Assembly: GCA_046565765.1 (NCBI GenBank)
Contig: JBKHXX010000032.1
Span: 62,001 to 126,000 of the forward strand
DNA from: JBFMCT01 sp046565765
Lineage (GTDB): Bacteria; Actinomycetota; Acidimicrobiia; Acidimicrobiales; AC-14
Length of the DNA: 64,000 nt
Direction: 5' to 3'
In this document: in pieces, positions 1 to 10,304 of the stretch
Layout of the letters: each line of letters begins with the position of its first letter
How positions within the stretch are numbered: position 1 is the stretch's first letter
Program-made: the position numbers and the translations under genes
The notes under the pieces: generated by a model
The model's input: the letters and a program-made list of their open reading frames with translations, nothing else
What the model was told of the DNA's origin: nothing
Database searches by the model: none

Positions 1-1
1 C

Positions 2-1123
2 ACGGTCCCGATCTATGCGCTGTACGCCCTGCTGTTCGAGGAGGCCGGGCTGTCGACCGCGCAGATCTCGACGCTGTTCCTGCTGTGGTCGGCGACGGGC
101 ATCGTGGCCGAGGTGCCCTCGGGGGCGTTGGCCGACCGGCTCTCCCGCCGTGGCGCGCTGTGTGCCTCGGGACTCCTCCAGTCGGTCGCCTACGTGCTGT
201 GGACCCTCTTCCCCGGCTATGCCGCGTTCGCGGCCGGCTTCGTGCTGTGGGGCCTGGGCGGCGCGTTCGCCTCGGGCGCCCTTGCGGCCCTGCTCTACGA
301 CGGTCTGGCGGCTGCGAGGGCCACGGAGCACTACCCCCGCATCTACGGACGCGTGACCGCCGCCGGGCTGGTGTCCCAGGTGCCGGCCGCCCTGGCGGCC
401 ACCGCGCTGTTCGGGCGGGGCGGCTACGACCTGGTCGGCTGGGCCTCGGTGGTGGCGTGCGCGGGCTCGGCGACGCTCGCCGCGCTGCTGCCGGAAGCCC
501 CGCGGTCGCCCGGGGCCGCCGGCGACGGCGCCGACGGACACGGGGCCGGGTACCTCGCCACCCTGCGGGACGGGCTGAGCGAGGCGGCGTGGCGCCCGGC
601 GGTGCGGGCCGCGGTGGTCGCGGTGGCCGCCATCGGCGCCCTGGACGGGCTGGAGGAGTACTTCCCCCTCCTGGCTGCCGACTGGGGGGTGCCGGCCTCG
701 GCGGTGCCCACGGCGCTGTTGGCGGTCCCCATGGCGGGCGCGGCGGGGGCGGCCCTGGGCGGGCGGCTCGCCCGCCTCGGCGGCCGCACGCTGGCCGCGC
801 TGCTCGGCACGGCCGTGGGCGTGCTCACGGCGGCCGGCCTGTGGCGTCGGCCGGCGGGCGTGGTCGCCATCGCCGTCGCCTACTTCCTCTACCAACTGGT
901 GCTGGTGGTGGTCGACGCCCGCCTCCAGGAGCGGATCCAAGGCCCCGCCCGGGCCACGGTGACGTCCGTAGCCTCCCTCGGGACCGACCTGGGGTGCATC
1001 GCCCTCTACGCCGCCTGGGCCCTGGGGCAGCCGGCGGCGGTGGCGGCCATGGCGGCGGTCATGGCCCTCGCCCTGCCCCGCCTGCTCCGCCCTCCCGCCC
1101 TCACCCCGGGCGCAGCTGGATGA
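2..1123 (+). CDS. MFS transporter, 5' end missing
   Basis: A polytopic inner-membrane protein of the major facilitator superfamily, probably a drug or metabolite exporter; the substrate cannot be read from the sequence. The open frame runs from the window edge, so the start lies upstream. Near its visible N-terminus EVPSGALADRLSRR matches the MFS loop 2-3 signature G-x-x-x-D-R. About ten hydrophobic segments follow, ending in an Ala/Leu-rich helix and a short Pro-rich tail. The last 23 bp overlap the end of the convergent membrane glycosyltransferase-like gene. Family assignment is solid; function is open. Confidence 0.85.
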   Translation, partial: TVPIYALYALLFEEAGLSTAQISTLFLLWSATGIVAEVPSGALADRLSRRGALCASGLLQSVAYVLWTLFPGYAAFAAGFVLWGLGGAFASGALAALLYDGLAAARATEHYPRIYGRVTAAGLVSQVPAALAATALFGRGGYDLVGWASVVACAGSATLAALLPEAPRSPGAAGDGADGHGAGYLATLRDGLSEAAWRPAVRAAVVAVAAIGALDGLEEYFPLLAADWGVPASAVPTALLAVPMAGAAGAALGGRLARLGGRTLAALLGTAVGVLTAAGLWRRPAGVVAIAVAYFLYQLVLVVVDARLQERIQGPARATVTSVASLGTDLGCIALYAAWALGQPAAVAAMAAVMALALPRLLRPPALTPGAAG

Positions 1124-2825
1124 GCACGGCCTCGCCGTGCCGGTCCACCCGCTCGACCCGTCCGGGAGGCAGCGCGTCGACGATCCGCTGGGCGCCGGCC
1201 TCGTCCACGTGGGACAAGCCCAGGGTTTCGTGGCTGCGGTCGGGCGCGGCCAGCCGGACGACGAGGTAGCGGACCCCGAGGCGGTCGAGCAGGGCGAGGG
1301 CCTCGGGCGTGGCCGGGCCCCCGTCGTCGAGGGTGTTGAGGACGTCGATGATGTCGCTGTAGCCCGGCGGCGAGTACCCGGAGTAGCCGTTGACCCGCGG
1401 GTTCCAGTCGATGGCCGACAGGACCATGCGGGGCGCCTCCACGAACCCGTAGGTGAAGTGGCGGTTGTCCCCCATGGGCAGCTCCGCCACCACGCCGCCG
1501 GGAAGGTCGGCCAGGGCCCGGTTGACGGACGCGAACCGGGGTGTGTCGATCCGGGGCGACATGACGATGCGGGCCTTGTCTTCGAGAAGGAACACACCGC
1601 CGAGACCGACGGCCAGCAGCAGCCCGGTGCGAGCCGGCCGGGCGCGGGCCAGGCGGTCGTAGCCCACCGCCGCCAGCAGGCCCAGGCCCAGCAGGGGCAG
1701 CACGGTGAGCCGCCCGAACGACCGCACCGACTTGTAGCCGGGCAGGTCGGCGACGAGGGAGTACGGCATGGGGACCCGCCAGTCGCCCACCGTCTGGTAC
1801 TTGCCGAAGGCCAGGACGAGGGCGGGAAGGGTGGCGAGGAGAACGAGCACGAGGTGGCGCCGGCGGAGCTCGGGCGGGGGGTCCCGGGACCACAGGGCCA
1901 CGAGGCCGACCCCGCCCACGGCCAGGGCGGCGAACCCGGGGAACAGCCGGTTCTCGAACGGTGAGTCGGTCAGGTCGTCGAGCCAGCCGTAGAGGAGGCT
2001 GCCGTCGGCGGGCGACACGAAGTTCCTCGGCGTGACGGCGTTCTCGACGATGTACTGCGGCCGGACGGTGTCGCCCTGGGCCTGGTAGCGGACCAGCACG
2101 GGCAGCGCCACGGCGGCGGCCAGGGCGCCCGCTCCGGCGAGCCCGGCCCCGAGCCGGGGATCGGGCCGGGTGCGGGTGACGACGAGCGACCCGGCGGCCA
2201 CGACGACCAGGGCGGGGAACAGCACCACTGCCAGGTAGCCGATGTTGAGCAGCACCGCTCCCCCGCTGAGTCCCAGGGCCACCGCCTGCCACCACCGCCG
2301 CTCGTCGAGGAAGCGCAGCAGCAGGTACAGCGCCAGGGGGGCGAGGAAGGTGAACTGCATGGGGAAGTTGCCGTGGAGGTTGACCCGCACCGCTGCGAAC
2401 GTGAAGACGATGGCGGCCAGCACCGCCCCGGGCCGGCTCAGCCGCAGCGAGCGGGCCAGGGCGAAGGTCGACGCCAGCGCGCCCATCCATCCGGCCAGGT
2501 AGAGGACGTTGTAGGCCGCCGGCCACCCGACCACGAAGGCGGCGATCGCCGCGAATGGGGCCGCGGCCAGGGTGGAGTCGCTGTAGACGAGGACGTCGCG
2601 GGCAGGCCAGTAGATGTTGGGGTGGAAGACCGACGTGTTCCCGTCCAGCAGGCTGTGGACGTTCCAGCGCAGCAGCCACTGGGAGAAGAAGGCGTCGCCG
2701 TAGTTGCCCGGGGTGGCCGACGCCCACTGGCCCACCGAGGGCAGGGCCATCACCACGGCCAGTGCGAAGAACACCGCGGCGAGCCCGAGCGGCGCCCGGG
2801 CCCGGTTCAGGAAGCCGCGCCGCAC
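1101..2825 (-). CDS. Polytopic GT-C-like glycosyltransferase-type membrane protein
   Basis: A 574-residue integral membrane protein with roughly ten to twelve hydrophobic helices followed by a soluble C-terminal domain of about 150 residues. The layout resembles GT-C (PMT/ArnT/YfhO-like) glycosyltransferases that use polyprenyl-linked sugars at the outer face. After the first helix GNYGDAFFSQWLLRW contains acidic and aromatic residues where GT-C enzymes keep a catalytic Asp. The start is a GTG overlapping the end of the upstream methyltransferase gene by 19 bp, so the two are translationally coupled. A role in cell-envelope glycan or glycolipid assembly is inference; the specific family is not certain. 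Confidence 0.65.
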   Translation of the reverse strand: MRRGFLNRARAPLGLAAVFFALAVVMALPSVGQWASATPGNYGDAFFSQWLLRWNVHSLLDGNTSVFHPNIYWPARDVLVYSDSTLAAAPFAAIAAFVVGWPAAYNVLYLAGWMGALASTFALARSLRLSRPGAVLAAIVFTFAAVRVNLHGNFPMQFTFLAPLALYLLLRFLDERRWWQAVALGLSGGAVLLNIGYLAVVLFPALVVVAAGSLVVTRTRPDPRLGAGLAGAGALAAAVALPVLVRYQAQGDTVRPQYIVENAVTPRNFVSPADGSLLYGWLDDLTDSPFENRLFPGFAALAVGGVGLVALWSRDPPPELRRRHLVLVLLATLPALVLAFGKYQTVGDWRVPMPYSLVADLPGYKSVRSFGRLTVLPLLGLGLLAAVGYDRLARARPARTGLLLAVGLGGVFLLEDKARIVMSPRIDTPRFASVNRALADLPGGVVAELPMGDNRHFTYGFVEAPRMVLSAIDWNPRVNGYSGYSPPGYSDIIDVLNTLDDGGPATPEALALLDRLGVRYLVVRLAAPDRSHETLGLSHVDEAGAQRIVDALPPGRVERVDRHGEAVLIQLRPG

Positions 2826-3838
2826 ACGTAGGCGAGGAGGTAGCACTCCTCCGCCTCGGCGAACACGCCCGACGCCCGCGCCGTGCGCTCGGCCGAGAAC
2901 GGCCCCGGCCCGGCGTAGTTGAGGCCCCACCGGGACTGCACGGTGAAGCCGCCGGCAACCAGCTTGGCCTCCAGCTCGGGCCGCGTGTACTCCACCTTGT
3001 GGTCGGGGTCGATGAACTCGTCCTGCTGGCGGCGGCACACGGCGGCGTTGGGGGTGTCGAGCGCGAACCTCCCACCCGGCGCCAGCACCCGGGCCACCTC
3101 CTCGAGCACCACGTCGCCCTCGGCCTCGGTCACGTGCTCGAACGTCTGGCCGCTGTAGACCAGGTCGAACGTCCCCCGCTCATAGCGCGACAGGTCGGTC
3201 ATGGAGTGGAACTCGTAGCGGACCGGCCCCCGCTCGGTGCCCACCACGCCCTCACCCGACTGGCGCTGGTAGAGGGGGTGGCGGTCCTCGGGCAGGAGGT
3301 CGACGATCACGAGCTCGTCGAAGTCGTAGGGGTAGCCCATGTGGACGAGGGCGCCCTCGGCGTGGCCGAGGTCGGTGCCGCCCAGGTCGAGGATGCGGCC
3401 CGCCTTGGGCAGGGAGCGCACGAACTGGCAGCGGCTGGCGTGGAGCGAGGGGCCCAGGTTGGCGTAGCCGAGCCGGACCATGTCGCCGGTGCCCCGGAGC
3501 CAGTCGAGGAACGTCCACCGGTCGAGATGGCCCTCGGCGAACTGCCGGCGGACCCACTCCTCCCCTGCCGCGTCCGGCTCGCGCCGCAGCAGCATGAGGT
3601 AGCCCAGGCGGATGGCGACCGGCTCGGGGAGCTCGGCGTAGGACGAGGACAGCCGGTCCAGGAAGGCGGTCGGGTCGTGGCCGGCGGCCTCGACCTCGGC
3701 GGCGGTGGGCTCCCGCCGCAGGACCGTCTCGCACGCCAGGCGGGCGGCCGTGGCGGCGGGCAGGTCGGCCAGGCGCAGTGGCGCCAGCCGTTCGGCGGCC
3801 AGGGCCGCCACACGGGCGGCTCGCGAGAGGGGCGCCAT
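2807..3838 (-). CDS. SAM-dependent methyltransferase with DUF4214-like N-terminus
   Basis: A 343-residue protein. Residues about 35-125 contain two repeats of the type LRREP-x-x-A, reminiscent of DUF4214 modules found on glycan-modifying enzymes. Residues about 150-290 are a class I Rossmann methyltransferase: the SAM loop is ILDLGGTDLG, followed by LVYSGQTFEHV and VLAPGGRFALDTPN (motifs IV-VI). The distal GT-C-like gene starts inside its 3' end, so methylation of a sugar, lipid or glycolipid made by that protein is a reasonable inference. ATG start; a short gap separates it from the upstream TetR gene on the same strand. Confidence 0.75.
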   Translation of the reverse strand: MAPLSRAARVAALAAERLAPLRLADLPAATAARLACETVLRREPTAAEVEAAGHDPTAFLDRLSSSYAELPEPVAIRLGYLMLLRREPDAAGEEWVRRQFAEGHLDRWTFLDWLRGTGDMVRLGYANLGPSLHASRCQFVRSLPKAGRILDLGGTDLGHAEGALVHMGYPYDFDELVIVDLLPEDRHPLYQRQSGEGVVGTERGPVRYEFHSMTDLSRYERGTFDLVYSGQTFEHVTEAEGDVVLEEVARVLAPGGRFALDTPNAAVCRRQQDEFIDPDHKVEYTRPELEAKLVAGGFTVQSRWGLNYAGPGPFSAERTARASGVFAEAEECYLLAYVCGAAS

Positions 3839-3871
3839 CGCCCGGGCAGCGTACCGGCGCTCAGCCGGCGG

Positions 3872-4453
3872 TCAGCCGGCGGTCACGGGAGGCAGAAGCT
3901 GGTCGACGAGCTTGGGGACGAGGTCGGGGTCGAACGGCTCGTGCAACATCAGCCGCCGCACGAGGATGGGCCCGGCCAGGCACTCGGCCAGGATGCCGAG
4001 GTCGGTGCCCGAAGGCACCTCACCGCTCTCGACGCCCTCGGCGAGCAGGTTCACGAGCAGCTCGCGGCGCTCCATGGCCAGGCGGCGGTGCAGCGCGCAC
4101 ACCTCCGGGTCCCGCTCGGCGGCGTCGATGATGGCGGGCAGGCAGCTCGACCAGGTCGAGTCGGTGAGGTTGCCCGCCATCTGGCGCAGCAGCTCGGTCA
4201 CCCGTTCCCGCACCGTCCCCTCGGCGGGCAGGACGATGGCCGCCTTGAGGGTGCGGATGGCGTCCTCGACCAGCTCCAGCTTGCCCGTCCAGTGCCGGTA
4301 GATCGTGCTCTTGCCCACGCCCGCCCGGGCCGCCACCGCCTCGATCGTCAGCCCGCCGTAGCCCACCTCGCCCAGCAGGTCGAGCGCGGCGGTGAGGATG
4401 ACCCGGCGCGAGCGCTCGACCCGGGGGTCGACGGCGGTGGTCTCGGGCGTCAG
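3872..4453 (-). CDS. TetR-family repressor (probable CTG start)
   Basis: A 193-residue TetR regulator. The helix-turn-helix LTIEAVAARAGVGKSTIYRHW lies at residues 35-55, and the C-terminal ligand/dimer domain is about 130 residues. It follows the DHA2 efflux gene with a 4-bp overlap, so it very likely controls that pump and itself. No ATG, GTG or TTG lies in frame ahead of the HTH. The only start that gives a normal N-terminus is CTG at 4453, overlapping the pump stop as CTGA, with GAGG seven bases upstream. Family certain; start codon inferred. Confidence 0.85.
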   Translation of the reverse strand: MTPETTAVDPRVERSRRVILTAALDLLGEVGYGGLTIEAVAARAGVGKSTIYRHWTGKLELVEDAIRTLKAAIVLPAEGTVRERVTELLRQMAGNLTDSTWSSCLPAIIDAAERDPEVCALHRRLAMERRELLVNLLAEGVESGEVPSGTDLGILAECLAGPILVRRLMLHEPFDPDLVPKLVDQLLPPVTAG

Positions 4454-6048
4454 CTCGTCACCTCGGGGACGAGGACGTCGGGCGGCGGGACCATGTGCGG
4501 GTCGGCGGCGTTGGCCGCCGCCTCGGCCTTGCGGCTGAAGACCTTGAAGACGACGCCCGCCGCCACCAGGGAGAGGAGGGCGGAGATCCCGCTGGCCATG
4601 TTGAAGGCGTGGGTGAAGGCCTCCCCCGCCCGGGTGGCCAGCTCGGCGCCTCCGGGCACGCTGTCGGCCAGGATCGTGGCGGCGCCCACCGACTCCTGGG
4701 CCGCCTCCCGAACCGGTGGCGGCAGCGTGAGGCCGTTGAGGTCGACGCTGGAACGGTAGATCGCGCTGGCGACGCTTCCAAGCACCGCGATGCCGAGGGC
4801 CCCGCCCACCTCCCGGGTGGTGTCGTTCACCGCCGACCCGACGCCCGCCTTGGCGTGGGGGACGGCGCTCATGATGCTGCCGGTGGCGGGTGCGGCGGTG
4901 AGGCTCATGCCCGCACCGAGCAGGACGAGGGCGAGCACCAGCACGAAGTACGACGAGTCGGGCTCGACGAGGCCCAGGACGCCGAACCCGGCCGCCACCA
5001 GCACGAACCCGGTGGCGATGACCGGCCCGGTGCCGACCTTCTCGGCCGCCGCCGCGCTGCGGGGCGCCACCGCCACCAGGGTGAGGGCCAGCGGCAGCGT
5101 GGCCAGGCCTGCTTCCAGCGGCGAGTAGGCCCGCACGAACTGCAGGTACAGCGTGAACATGAAGAACAGCCCGAACATCACGAAGAAGGCGATGGTGACC
5201 ACGCCGCTGCCCACGCTCATCCGCCGGTCGCGGAAGAGGTCCAGGGGGAGCATGGGGTGGGGGCTGCGCCGCTCCCACACCACGAAGGCGATCAGGCCGG
5301 CGGCGGCGAGGACGAACGAGCCGACCACCATCCCGTCGCTCCAGCCCCGCTCGGGGCCCTCGATGATGCCGAAGATCAGCGCGCCGAGGCCGATGAGGGA
5401 CAGGACGGCGCCGGCCGGGTCGAGGGGCGTGGCCTCGGGGTCGCGGGAGGTCGGTGAGAAGATCCAGACGGCGGCGATCACGGCCAGCACGATGGGCACG
5501 TTCACCAGGAAGGCCGAGCCCCACCAGAACCGCTCGAGCAGGGCACCGGAGACGATGGGGCCGAGGGCACCGCCGGCGCCCGCGAACCCGGCCCACATGG
5601 CGATGGCCTTGCGCCGCTCCTCGGGCGGGAAGATCGTCGTCAGCAGGGAGAGGGTGGCGGGCATGACGAAGGCGGCGCCCACGCCGTTGATCACCCGCCC
5701 CACGATCACCATGCTGGACTCGGTGGCCAGGCCACCCACCACCGAACCGGCGGCGAACACCACCAGCCCGATGAGCAGGGCCTTCTTGCGCCCGAAGCGG
5801 TCCCCCAGGGCCCCGGCCGGGAGCAGGAGGGCGGCGAACACGAGGGCGTAGACGTCGACGATCCACTGGAGCGCGCTGGCGCTGGCGTCGAGCTCGCGCT
5901 GCATGCTGGGGAGGGCGACGTTGAGCCCCGCCACCGACATCACCACCATGACCAGCGAGAGGCACATGATGCCGAGGAGGAACCAGCGCCGGCGGTGGAT
6001 GACCGGGTCCTCGTGGAGGAGGACTTCCGTGCTCGGGACGTCTGCCAT
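4450..6048 (-). CDS. DHA2-family (EmrB/QacA) MFS multidrug exporter
   Basis: A 532-residue protein with about 14 transmembrane helices, the size and layout of DHA2 proton-driven exporters. Helix 1 begins after RRWFLLGIMCLSLVMVVMSV; the loop 2-3 motif is GALGDRFGRKK, and motif C-like Gly/Pro-rich sequence (GPIVSGALLERFWW) lies in helix 5. The long C-terminus ends in a Pro-rich segment. The chosen ATG has AGGACGGGG upstream. The frame stays open further upstream, but those codons cover the operator repeats. It is coupled to the TetR gene (CTGA overlap). The substrate is unknown, probably hydrophobic drugs or lipids. Confidence 0.88.
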   Translation of the reverse strand: MADVPSTEVLLHEDPVIHRRRWFLLGIMCLSLVMVVMSVAGLNVALPSMQRELDASASALQWIVDVYALVFAALLLPAGALGDRFGRKKALLIGLVVFAAGSVVGGLATESSMVIVGRVINGVGAAFVMPATLSLLTTIFPPEERRKAIAMWAGFAGAGGALGPIVSGALLERFWWGSAFLVNVPIVLAVIAAVWIFSPTSRDPEATPLDPAGAVLSLIGLGALIFGIIEGPERGWSDGMVVGSFVLAAAGLIAFVVWERRSPHPMLPLDLFRDRRMSVGSGVVTIAFFVMFGLFFMFTLYLQFVRAYSPLEAGLATLPLALTLVAVAPRSAAAAEKVGTGPVIATGFVLVAAGFGVLGLVEPDSSYFVLVLALVLLGAGMSLTAAPATGSIMSAVPHAKAGVGSAVNDTTREVGGALGIAVLGSVASAIYRSSVDLNGLTLPPPVREAAQESVGAATILADSVPGGAELATRAGEAFTHAFNMASGISALLSLVAAGVVFKVFSRKAEAAANAADPHMVPPPDVLVPEVTS

Positions 6049-6070
6049 GGACCCCGTCCTTTCCGAAACG

Positions 6071-6123
6071 CCAACGTCTCGCTGTAGGACTACCACGTCT
6101 CGTTGCGATACGCCAGCGTTTTG
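6071..6123. promoter_or_regulatory. Tandem operator-like repeats upstream of efflux operon
   Basis: Three imperfect copies of CCAACGTCTCG occur at 6071-6081, 6093-6102 and 6113-6123 (CCAACGTCTCG, CCACGTCTCG, CCAGCGTTTTG). They are spaced 20-22 bp, about two helical turns, so they would sit on one face of the DNA. They lie directly upstream of the efflux gene start and between divergent genes, where a TetR repressor would bind. Binding by the adjacent TetR protein is inference. Confidence 0.5.
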
Positions 6124-6172
6124 TTCGCTCGACGTGCCAACCTCCGGCCGAGGCCCTACCGTTCCGGGTGCG

Positions 6173-6565
6173 ATGCCCGAGCCCGCCACCGTCTCCGCCC
6201 CTGCCCGTCATGGCCGGCCACCTGCCGACGTGTTCGTGCGGCGGCTGCTCCGCGTTCCCGAGGAGCGGGCCTCGAAGGCTTCGGCCGAGCGGCTGTTCGG
6301 CCAGTCGCTGCTGATCTCGACCGTCCGCTGCCTGCTGACCTACATCGTGCTGCCCCTGCTCAAGCCGGTCGTCGACCTCAGCGGCGGGGTGGGGCCGGTG
6401 CTGGGCCTGGTCATCGGGACGATCTCGGCGGTGGCGATTATCGCCTCCATGCGCCGGTTCTGGGCCGCCGACCACCGCATGCGGTGGGCCTACACGGCCG
6501 TGGGCGGCGCCATCCTCGTGTTGCTCACGTTCCAGGCCGTCGGAGACGTGGCCGCCCTGATCTGA
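6173..6565 (+). CDS. Small membrane protein of unknown function
   Basis: A 130-residue protein not recognised as a named family. A basic, cytoplasmic N-terminal segment of about 50 residues precedes three hydrophobic stretches (around LISTVRCLLTYIVLPLL, VLGLVIGTISAVAIIA and YTAVGGAILVLLTFQAV). The frame is open upstream of the chosen ATG, but that region is the operator and the 5' end of the divergent pump. A TACCGT box ends 10 bp before the ATG, compatible with a very short leader. Its stop overlaps the start of the DUF454 gene (TGATG), so the two are coupled. Confidence 0.65.
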   Translation: MPEPATVSAPARHGRPPADVFVRRLLRVPEERASKASAERLFGQSLLISTVRCLLTYIVLPLLKPVVDLSGGVGPVLGLVIGTISAVAIIASMRRFWAADHRMRWAYTAVGGAILVLLTFQAVGDVAALI

Positions 6566-7011
6566 TGGACGGGGCCGGCACGGGGACGCCCGAGGTACGC
6601 CGGGGCCCGCTGGCGTGGCTGTGGTTCGCGGGCGGGCTGGTATCGGTGGGCCTGGGGGGCCTGGGGGTGATCGTCCCCGGCCTGCCCACCACCGTCTTCT
6701 TCATCGTGGCCGCCGCCTGCTTCGCCCGCAGCAACCCCCGCTTCGAGCAGTGGGTGCTGAACCTCCCCCGGATCGGGCCGACCGTGCGCGACCACCGGGC
6801 CGGGCTGGGGATGCGACGGCGGGCCAAGGTCCTGGCCGTGACCACGATCCTGGTGGTGTCGACGGCCAGCGCCCTGTTCGCCATCTCCAACGGAACGGTG
6901 AAGCTCCTCGTCGTAGCGGTGGGACTGGTCGGGGCGGCCTACGTGACGTTCAGGGTGCCCACCCGCGAGCGGGTGCTGGCCGAGCGGGCCGGGGAGCCTC
7001 CGCCTAGCTGA
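6565..7011 (+). CDS. DUF454 (YbaN-like) membrane protein
   Basis: A 148-residue inner-membrane protein of the DUF454/YbaN family, whose biochemical role is not established. The family core is plain: GLGGLGVIVPGLPTTVFFI, then ACFARSNPRFEQWVL and a charged loop, then two further helices (about residues 85-125). The ATG shares one base with the preceding stop codon, indicating translational coupling. The basic-acidic tail is short, and the 3' end overlaps the convergent protease gene by 8 bp. Confidence 0.8.
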   Translation: MDGAGTGTPEVRRGPLAWLWFAGGLVSVGLGGLGVIVPGLPTTVFFIVAAACFARSNPRFEQWVLNLPRIGPTVRDHRAGLGMRRRAKVLAVTTILVVSTASALFAISNGTVKLLVVAVGLVGAAYVTFRVPTRERVLAERAGEPPPS

Positions 7012-7828
7012 GGCAGGGGCCGGTGCCGACCGCCGAGCCCGACACCGAGGCCAGTACGGGCTGCAGCTCCTGGGCGGTCACTGCGTAGGCCACGTCGGGG
7101 CGCAGGATGGCGACGGCGAAGGCCACGCCCACCACCGTGCCCGTTCCGTCGACCACCGCGCCGCCCGAGTCGCCGGGCGCCAGGCGGGCGTTGAGCCGGA
7201 GGATCTCGCGGCTGGACAGGTCGCCGTAGAGGTTCTCCAGGCGCACGGTGCCGGTGGCGACGATGGTGGCCGGGGAGATCTCGACCTGGGGCTGGCCGCC
7301 GGGATGGCCGAACACGGCGCCCTGGGAGCCGTTGACCGCCCGGCCGAGCGGCAGGGGCGACTGGCCCAGGCCACTGACCCGGAGGACGGCCAGGTCCTTG
7401 TCGGCGTCGAAGGCCACCACCGTGGCGGGGAGGCGGCGCCCGTCGGGGCGGACCACTTCGGGACCGGTGACGCCCGCCACCACGTGGGCCGCGGTGGCGA
7501 CGAGGTCGGACCCGGCGGCGAACCCGCTCCCCACCCGGACCCCGTTGCAGTCGGGGCCGGCGATGCGCACGGTCGAGGCCGCCACCCGCTGCGAGACGGT
7601 GGGGGCCACCCCCCCACCGCTGGGTGGGAACAGCGCCGCCAGCAGCCCGGTCAGCAGGTCGTTGAGCCGGGGCAGCGGCGCCGGCTGGGCCGGCTGGGCG
7701 GGCTGGGCAGGCGGGCGGTGGTGGGCCTGGGCTGGAACGGCCGGAACGAGCACGGCGACCAGGAGGCAAAGCGTCACGGCCGTCCGGCGACGGACCCCCA
7801 GCCGGGAAGCGTCGGGCATGGTCGCCAT
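7004..7828 (-). CDS. Secreted trypsin-like serine protease (S1C/MarP-like fold)
   Basis: A 274-residue exported protease. A signal peptide or anchor spans residues about 16-35 (AVTLCLLVAVLVPAVPAQA), followed by a PAQ-repeat linker and a chymotrypsin-fold domain. The catalytic triad is visible as His115 (TAAHVV), Asp145 (DKDLAVLRV) and Ser221 (GDSGGAVV). The fold and spacing resemble the MarP/HtrA-like proteases of actinobacteria, but there is no PDZ domain and only one membrane segment. I start at ATG 7828. A second ATG lies three codons later, and a farther upstream ATG at 7873 would overlap the divergent ettA gene. It probably acts in the envelope in protein quality control or stress response. 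Confidence 0.82.
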   Translation of the reverse strand: MATMPDASRLGVRRRTAVTLCLLVAVLVPAVPAQAHHRPPAQPAQPAQPAPLPRLNDLLTGLLAALFPPSGGGVAPTVSQRVAASTVRIAGPDCNGVRVGSGFAAGSDLVATAAHVVAGVTGPEVVRPDGRRLPATVVAFDADKDLAVLRVSGLGQSPLPLGRAVNGSQGAVFGHPGGQPQVEISPATIVATGTVRLENLYGDLSSREILRLNARLAPGDSGGAVVDGTGTVVGVAFAVAILRPDVAYAVTAQELQPVLASVSGSAVGTGPCLS

Positions 7829-7851
7829 GATGGCACCGTCCCCGGGGTCTG

Positions 7852-7857
7852 TAGGGT
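7852..7857 (+). promoter_or_regulatory. TANNNT box of a leaderless ettA promoter
   Basis: TAGGGT ends 8 bp before the ATG of ettA and no Shine-Dalgarno sequence is present. That spacing places transcription start at or next to the ATG, the usual layout of actinobacterial leaderless mRNAs. No good -35 hexamer is visible. Confidence 0.5.
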
Positions 7858-7865
7858 CGGGTTCC

Positions 7866-9548
<1,683 letters not shown>

Positions 9549-9633
9549 GCGGGCGGCAAGGGCCTGGCAGCCGGCAAGGCGGAGGGTGGTCCCAGGTCGG
9601 ACGGACCGACCGACACCACAGAAGGGACCTCCG

Positions 9634-9951
9634 ATGATCCGCAAGCTGATCGCAACCGCCGCCCTCGCCGTCGCTCCCCTGCTCGTCGTCGCCGCCGGCC
9701 CGGCCGCCGCCCTGAGCCCCGGCCAGACCGTCTGTTACGCCGACGACGGCACCGCCGTCGTGAACCCGCCCAACCCCGACGACTTCGCCTCTTGCTACAC
9801 CAACACCGGTGGCAGCGGCGGTTCGGGCGCCCCGAGCGGGCCGTCGCTGTGCGGCGTGGACATCCACGACTACGGCTACAACGACGGGCTGGGCTCGACC
9901 GGCCCGTACACGATCGTCACCTGCACGCCCATCGTCCCCCTGAACGGGTAG
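9634..9951 (+). CDS. Small secreted four-cysteine protein, unknown function
   Basis: A 105-residue exported protein. The signal peptide is MIRKLIATAALAVAPLLVV with a likely cut after AAALS. The mature chain of about 78 residues has four cysteines (VCYAD, SCYTN, LCGVD, TCTPI), so two disulfides are likely. It also has a Gly/Ser-rich stretch in the middle and two Asp-Tyr-Gly-rich turns. The start has a clear ribosome site (GAAGGGA) about 9 bases upstream. No homologous family is recognised. It stands alone between ettA and the convergent DUF2905 gene. Confidence 0.75.
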   Translation: MIRKLIATAALAVAPLLVVAAGPAAALSPGQTVCYADDGTAVVNPPNPDDFASCYTNTGGSGGSGAPSGPSLCGVDIHDYGYNDGLGSTGPYTIVTCTPIVPLNG

Positions 9952-9987
9952 CGGCGCCGTTCCGCCGGTAGCGGGCCGGGGCCGCCC

Positions 9988-10206
9988 TCAGCGGCGGAAG
10001 AAGAGGTTCAGCACCACCGTCAGCACCACCGACAGGATCAGGCAGGTGGCCAGCGGGGCGAAGACCTTGACGTTCCCCCAGGACACCGAGATGTCACCCG
10101 GCAGCCGGCCCAGGCCGAGCCGGCTGCCCACGAGCAGCAGGGCCCCGAGCACGGCGACGCCGATCCCGACGACGAGCAGCAGCTTGCCCGCGGCCGAGAG
10201 GTCCAC
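9988..10206 (-). CDS. DUF2905 two-helix membrane protein
   Basis: A 72-residue membrane protein of the DUF2905 family, function unknown. Two helices (GKLLLVVGIGVAVLGALLLV and FAPLATCLILSVVLTVVLNL) flank the family hallmark GRLPGDISV. I chose GTG 10206 because GGAGG lies just upstream and the protein then has the family's normal length; the frame is open further upstream but that part is Arg-rich shadow sequence. It ends in LFFRR, a short basic tail. Single gene, no evident operon. Confidence 0.8.
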   Translation of the reverse strand: MDLSAAGKLLLVVGIGVAVLGALLLVGSRLGLGRLPGDISVSWGNVKVFAPLATCLILSVVLTVVLNLFFRR

Positions 10207-10304
10207 GCCTCCATTCTCCCAGGCCGCCGTTGCCCACGCCGACGCCCTCGACGCCCAGATCCGGCTGCGGGCCTCCGGGTAGGACTCACGGGCGACGGTG
10301 CGCG

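Noticed and set aside
1006..3075. A 689-codon open frame antisense to the GT-C-like gene
   Set aside because: Its translation is Arg/Pro/Gly-rich with no domain; long antisense frames are expected in such GC-rich DNA, and the overlapping frame encodes a clear membrane protein.
2555..4759. A long plus-strand frame over the methyltransferase and TetR genes
   Set aside because: Low-complexity, His/Gly/Val-rich product without any motif; both minus-strand genes have intact families.
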